This document shows, piece by piece, positions 24,024 to 25,909 of a stretch of DNA of 25,909 nt. The notes beneath the pieces were generated by a model. That model worked only from the letters and a program-made list of their open reading frames with translations, was not told the origin of the DNA and ran no database searches. The stretch spans positions 1-25,909 of the forward strand of contig URZO01000066.1 of the NCBI GenBank assembly GCA_900552465.1. Direction: 5' to 3'. The DNA is from an uncultured Parabacteroides sp. GTDB lineage: Bacteria > Bacteroidota > Bacteroidia > Bacteroidales > Tannerellaceae. The position numbers were made by a program, and so were the translations under genes. Each line of letters starts with the position of its first letter. The stretch's first letter is position 1.

Positions 24024-24812
24024 TTATTCTATAAGTGAATCTACAAATTCACCAAATCTCAAAATCTTTTCACTATTGGCTTTATTGAAAAGCAGGTGTT
24101 CAAAATCCTTTTGCTTCTTTTTCAAATCGACTATTTTCAGTAACTTGGCTGTCGCCTGTTTGAACTCTTGTAAGTTATGCACTCCACAACGCTTTGAAAG
24201 AAAATCGTAATCGGGTTTTGTCTGTGCTAATAAAAACATCAGATCGTAAAAATCACGTCCTTTTGCACGGGCTAACATGGCGGCAATTTTCATGCTGCAC
24301 AATACGCCATCGGAAGGAACGGGAAAAGGGAAAAAAAATCCGCAACCCTTAACGTTTGTGATAACCGGAGGATAAATAATTCTTTGGTCTTGGCTCTCGA
24401 CCTTTATCAAAAAGCGTTCTTCCTTATGTCCGCTCAATCCCAAATCGAATAACAGTTCAGGGAAATGGATATTCCGTCTGAATGCTGTTAGTTTCGGATT
24501 TTCCTTATCCTTCGCTTCTATCCGTAATCCTGAACGCTCTAAAAACTGGATTACGCTGTTTGTCATTTCAATAAACTCGTCTTTTGACAGGTCTTTACAG
24601 TCGAAATCCAAGTCTTCGGAGAACCGGTCTATCCCTTTTACCAAACGTAGGTTTGTTCCGCCGATAAAAGCCATCTTTTGGATACTTGGCGTAGAAGAAA
24701 GGTAATCCAAAATCATCAACTGCAAATACTCTTTCAGTATGTGCTTATCAAAACCCGAATTTCCACGGATTTGAACCGGAAAATAATTTCTTATCTGTTC
24801 AATCTGTATCAT
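24024..24812 (-). CDS. abiEii: AbiEii-type nucleotidyltransferase toxin of a type IV toxin-antitoxin system
   Basis: A 262-residue DUF1814-family nucleotidyltransferase. Catalytic motifs are intact: GGTNLRLVKGIDRFSEDLDFD (GG at 51-52, acidic residues E66, D67, D69 and D71) and KIAAMLARAKGRDFYDL (175-191), the conserved Lys/Arg/Asp helix. AbiEii toxins are nucleotide transferases whose target may be tRNA; growth arrest is countered by AbiEi. The start ATG overlaps the abiEi stop (ATGA, 4 bp), the normal coupled arrangement. The last 43 bp are duplicated as a remnant at 23031-23073. Confidence 0.93.
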   Translation of the reverse strand: MIQIEQIRNYFPVQIRGNSGFDKHILKEYLQLMILDYLSSTPSIQKMAFIGGTNLRLVKGIDRFSEDLDFDCKDLSKDEFIEMTNSVIQFLERSGLRIEAKDKENPKLTAFRRNIHFPELLFDLGLSGHKEERFLIKVESQDQRIIYPPVITNVKGCGFFFPFPVPSDGVLCSMKIAAMLARAKGRDFYDLMFLLAQTKPDYDFLSKRCGVHNLQEFKQATAKLLKIVDLKKKQKDFEHLLFNKANSEKILRFGEFVDSLIE

Positions 24813-25426
24813 AAATCATAAGTCTTTAAAAGTAACTTTACCCGATGGTCAAGTGCCTTGCTTTGAAACTTGGCAGAGTACGTCATTAGTAAATCCTTGT
24901 TTAAATCATTGTGCAGGTAGTCTTCATCCAAACGTAGTTCTTCCAATTCCTGCTCGTTATCATAGAACGGATAAAGATATAGCAAATCAAGCAATGCCTT
25001 TTCGGGTGTGGCAAACTGTATGGTGCGGTTGTCTACCATTGGCTTCAACTCGTACCCGAACATCAGATTTTCTTTGACGTTCTTATAAGAGTATTCGCCG
25101 AAGTCATTAGCGAAAGATGCCGTTTTTAGCGATGTCACACTGGTAATCTGTACCACTGCTTCCGGTATCATTCCATAAAACGACAATGCCGTGTGCAGGC
25201 TGATATAGGACGGACGATAAATCCGGTTGGCAAAATAAAGGGAATAATCCGGCTTGCTTTTGCATTCCGAAAAAGCAAAATAGCCCTGCCGTAACCGAAT
25301 AAGAAATCCTTTCTTCGCCCAACGGGTAAGATTATTACGGTCAAAATCGGGTTGCCATGCATATATCTGATAGATATTGAAGCATGCCAAATCAAATAGC
25401 TGATTCTTAAATTCCAGAAAGGTCAT
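24809..25426 (-). CDS. abiEi: AbiEi-type antitoxin and autoregulator
   Basis: A 205-residue protein with an N-terminal winged helix-turn-helix (about 15-52: DFDRNNLTRWAKKGFLIRLRQGYFAF) and the AbiEi antitoxin domain with YISLHTALSFYGMIPE (74-89), VQITSVTSLKTASF (92-105) and ATPEKALLDLLYLYP (139-153). AbiEi proteins neutralise AbiEii without direct binding (type IV) and repress their own promoter through the wHTH. The strong promoter at 25453-25483 lies just upstream. Family placement is clear from the pairing and motifs. Confidence 0.92.
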   Translation of the reverse strand: MTFLEFKNQLFDLACFNIYQIYAWQPDFDRNNLTRWAKKGFLIRLRQGYFAFSECKSKPDYSLYFANRIYRPSYISLHTALSFYGMIPEAVVQITSVTSLKTASFANDFGEYSYKNVKENLMFGYELKPMVDNRTIQFATPEKALLDLLYLYPFYDNEQELEELRLDEDYLHNDLNKDLLMTYSAKFQSKALDHRVKLLLKTYDL

Positions 25427-25452
25427 TTCTTTACTTTGTTTCTATTATGCTG

Positions 25453-25483
25453 CAAATATACTGCATTTTGGAAACAAAACAAA
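25453..25483 (-). promoter_or_regulatory. abiE operon promoter
   Basis: Minus strand: TTTG (25483-25480), 19-bp spacer, TATATTTG (25460-25453). Both boxes and the spacing match the Bacteroidetes housekeeping promoter exactly, 26 bp before the abiEi ATG. A small TGCA-N7-TGCA dyad (25451-25465) overlaps the -7 box and could belong to the AbiEi operator, though this is speculative. Confidence 0.75.
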
Positions 25484-25589
25484 ATATTTGATCGAATAAG
25501 AATTACTCCTTGATTTTTGTGAACTGAACATTGAAAATAATCCAATGAATAGTTCTCAAAATTGAAAAAAACTTGTTTTAGTATCTCGA

Positions 25590-25859
25590 TCAAGGATTGG
25601 ATTCCTCTATAATCCATTGGTCATTTTTGATTAACTTCTCAATTATTTGCACCTGTTGTTCATCCGAAAACAATTGTTTGATGTTACATTGTTGCCACTT
25701 GCTATCATGTTCTGTTTCATCAATCCCTTTTGGCGATCCGTTAGGTATAAGTAATTCTATTGCAGGTATTTTTTCTTTTACTAGTGGATAGATTACCAAT
25801 AAACCATCATAATTCCAATCACAAGAATAGAAAATTGGTACCCCTCGCGTATCTGGCAT
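25590..25859 (-). CDS. TOPRIM-like protein fragment, partial or frameshifted
   Basis: C-terminal part of a protein containing GVPIFYSCDWNYDGLLVIYP, then IELLIPNGSPKGIDETEHDSKW and ending IKNDQWIIEESNP. The hydrophobic-strand then C-D-W-N-Y-D-G-L arrangement resembles a TOPRIM fold as found in some nuclease- or Wadjet-JetD-like defence proteins; N in place of the second acidic residue may affect metal binding. An in-frame TAG at 25869-25871 closes this frame just upstream of the ATG at 25859, while another frame is open from the window edge (25909) to 25796 and reads VLPEKRQDEKEWFSTHS. A gene crossing the edge with a frameshift near 25850-25870 would explain both. The family call is tentative. 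Confidence 0.45.
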   Translation of the reverse strand: MPDTRGVPIFYSCDWNYDGLLVIYPLVKEKIPAIELLIPNGSPKGIDETEHDSKWQQCNIKQLFSDEQQVQIIEKLIKNDQWIIEESNP

Positions 25860-25909
25860 GAATGGGTACTAAACCATTCTTTTTCATCTTGTCTTTTTTC
25901 AGGTAAAAC

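Overview
The window looks like chromosomal DNA of a gut-type Bacteroidales, most probably Parabacteroides or a close relative. Reasons: a 2.5-kb-residue SprA/Sov translocon next to ruvA, a T9SS client with a C-terminal sorting domain, an HU-like DNA-binding protein with a DUF4469 Ig domain, fimbrillin-type and FISUMP-type surface proteins, Bacteroidetes -7 boxes (TAnnTTTG), A/T-rich leaders without Shine-Dalgarno sequences, and a pair of inverted repeats carrying the AAACGTACGT core known from Mpi-type invertible promoters. The genus is inferred, not proven.

Layout. (1) 1-8509, minus strand: sprA (outer-membrane translocon of type IX secretion) downstream of ruvA (Holliday-junction branch migration), separated by a nested palindromic intergenic repeat. 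(2) 8536-12760, plus strand: a minus-strand terminator, then a 203-bp cassette bounded by two 38-bp inverted repeats that looks like a phase-variable (invertible) promoter, then an HU/DUF4469 protein, five 24-bp tandem repeats, and a large glycine-rich secreted protein ending in a T9SS-type sorting domain, followed by a long inverted-repeat element also found at the left edge. (3) 13037-17769, minus strand: a tightly packed dxs-trkA-trkH operon (isoprenoid precursor synthesis plus K+ uptake). (4) 17938-21905, minus strand: a two-gene, translationally coupled surface operon, a fimbrillin/FISUMP lipoprotein and an L-type-lectin-like secreted protein. (5) 21906-22600: about 0.7 kb without a recognised gene but with an operator-like dyad, a strong terminator and a possible short transcript. 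(6) 22559-25909, minus strand, visibly AT-richer: a defence island with an AbiE toxin-antitoxin pair (abiEi-abiEii), an AbiH-family protein, one small unknown gene, a TOPRIM-like fragment at the right edge, and two sequence scars showing that a second AbiE module once existed here.

The most interesting system is region 2. A DNA-inversion switch appears to control an HU-family DNA-binding protein and perhaps the T9SS-exported surface protein behind it, while a terminator protects ruvA when the promoter faces the other way. The second is the defence island, where remnants of abiE flank single cargo genes and suggest modular turnover by recombination between repeated AbiE units.
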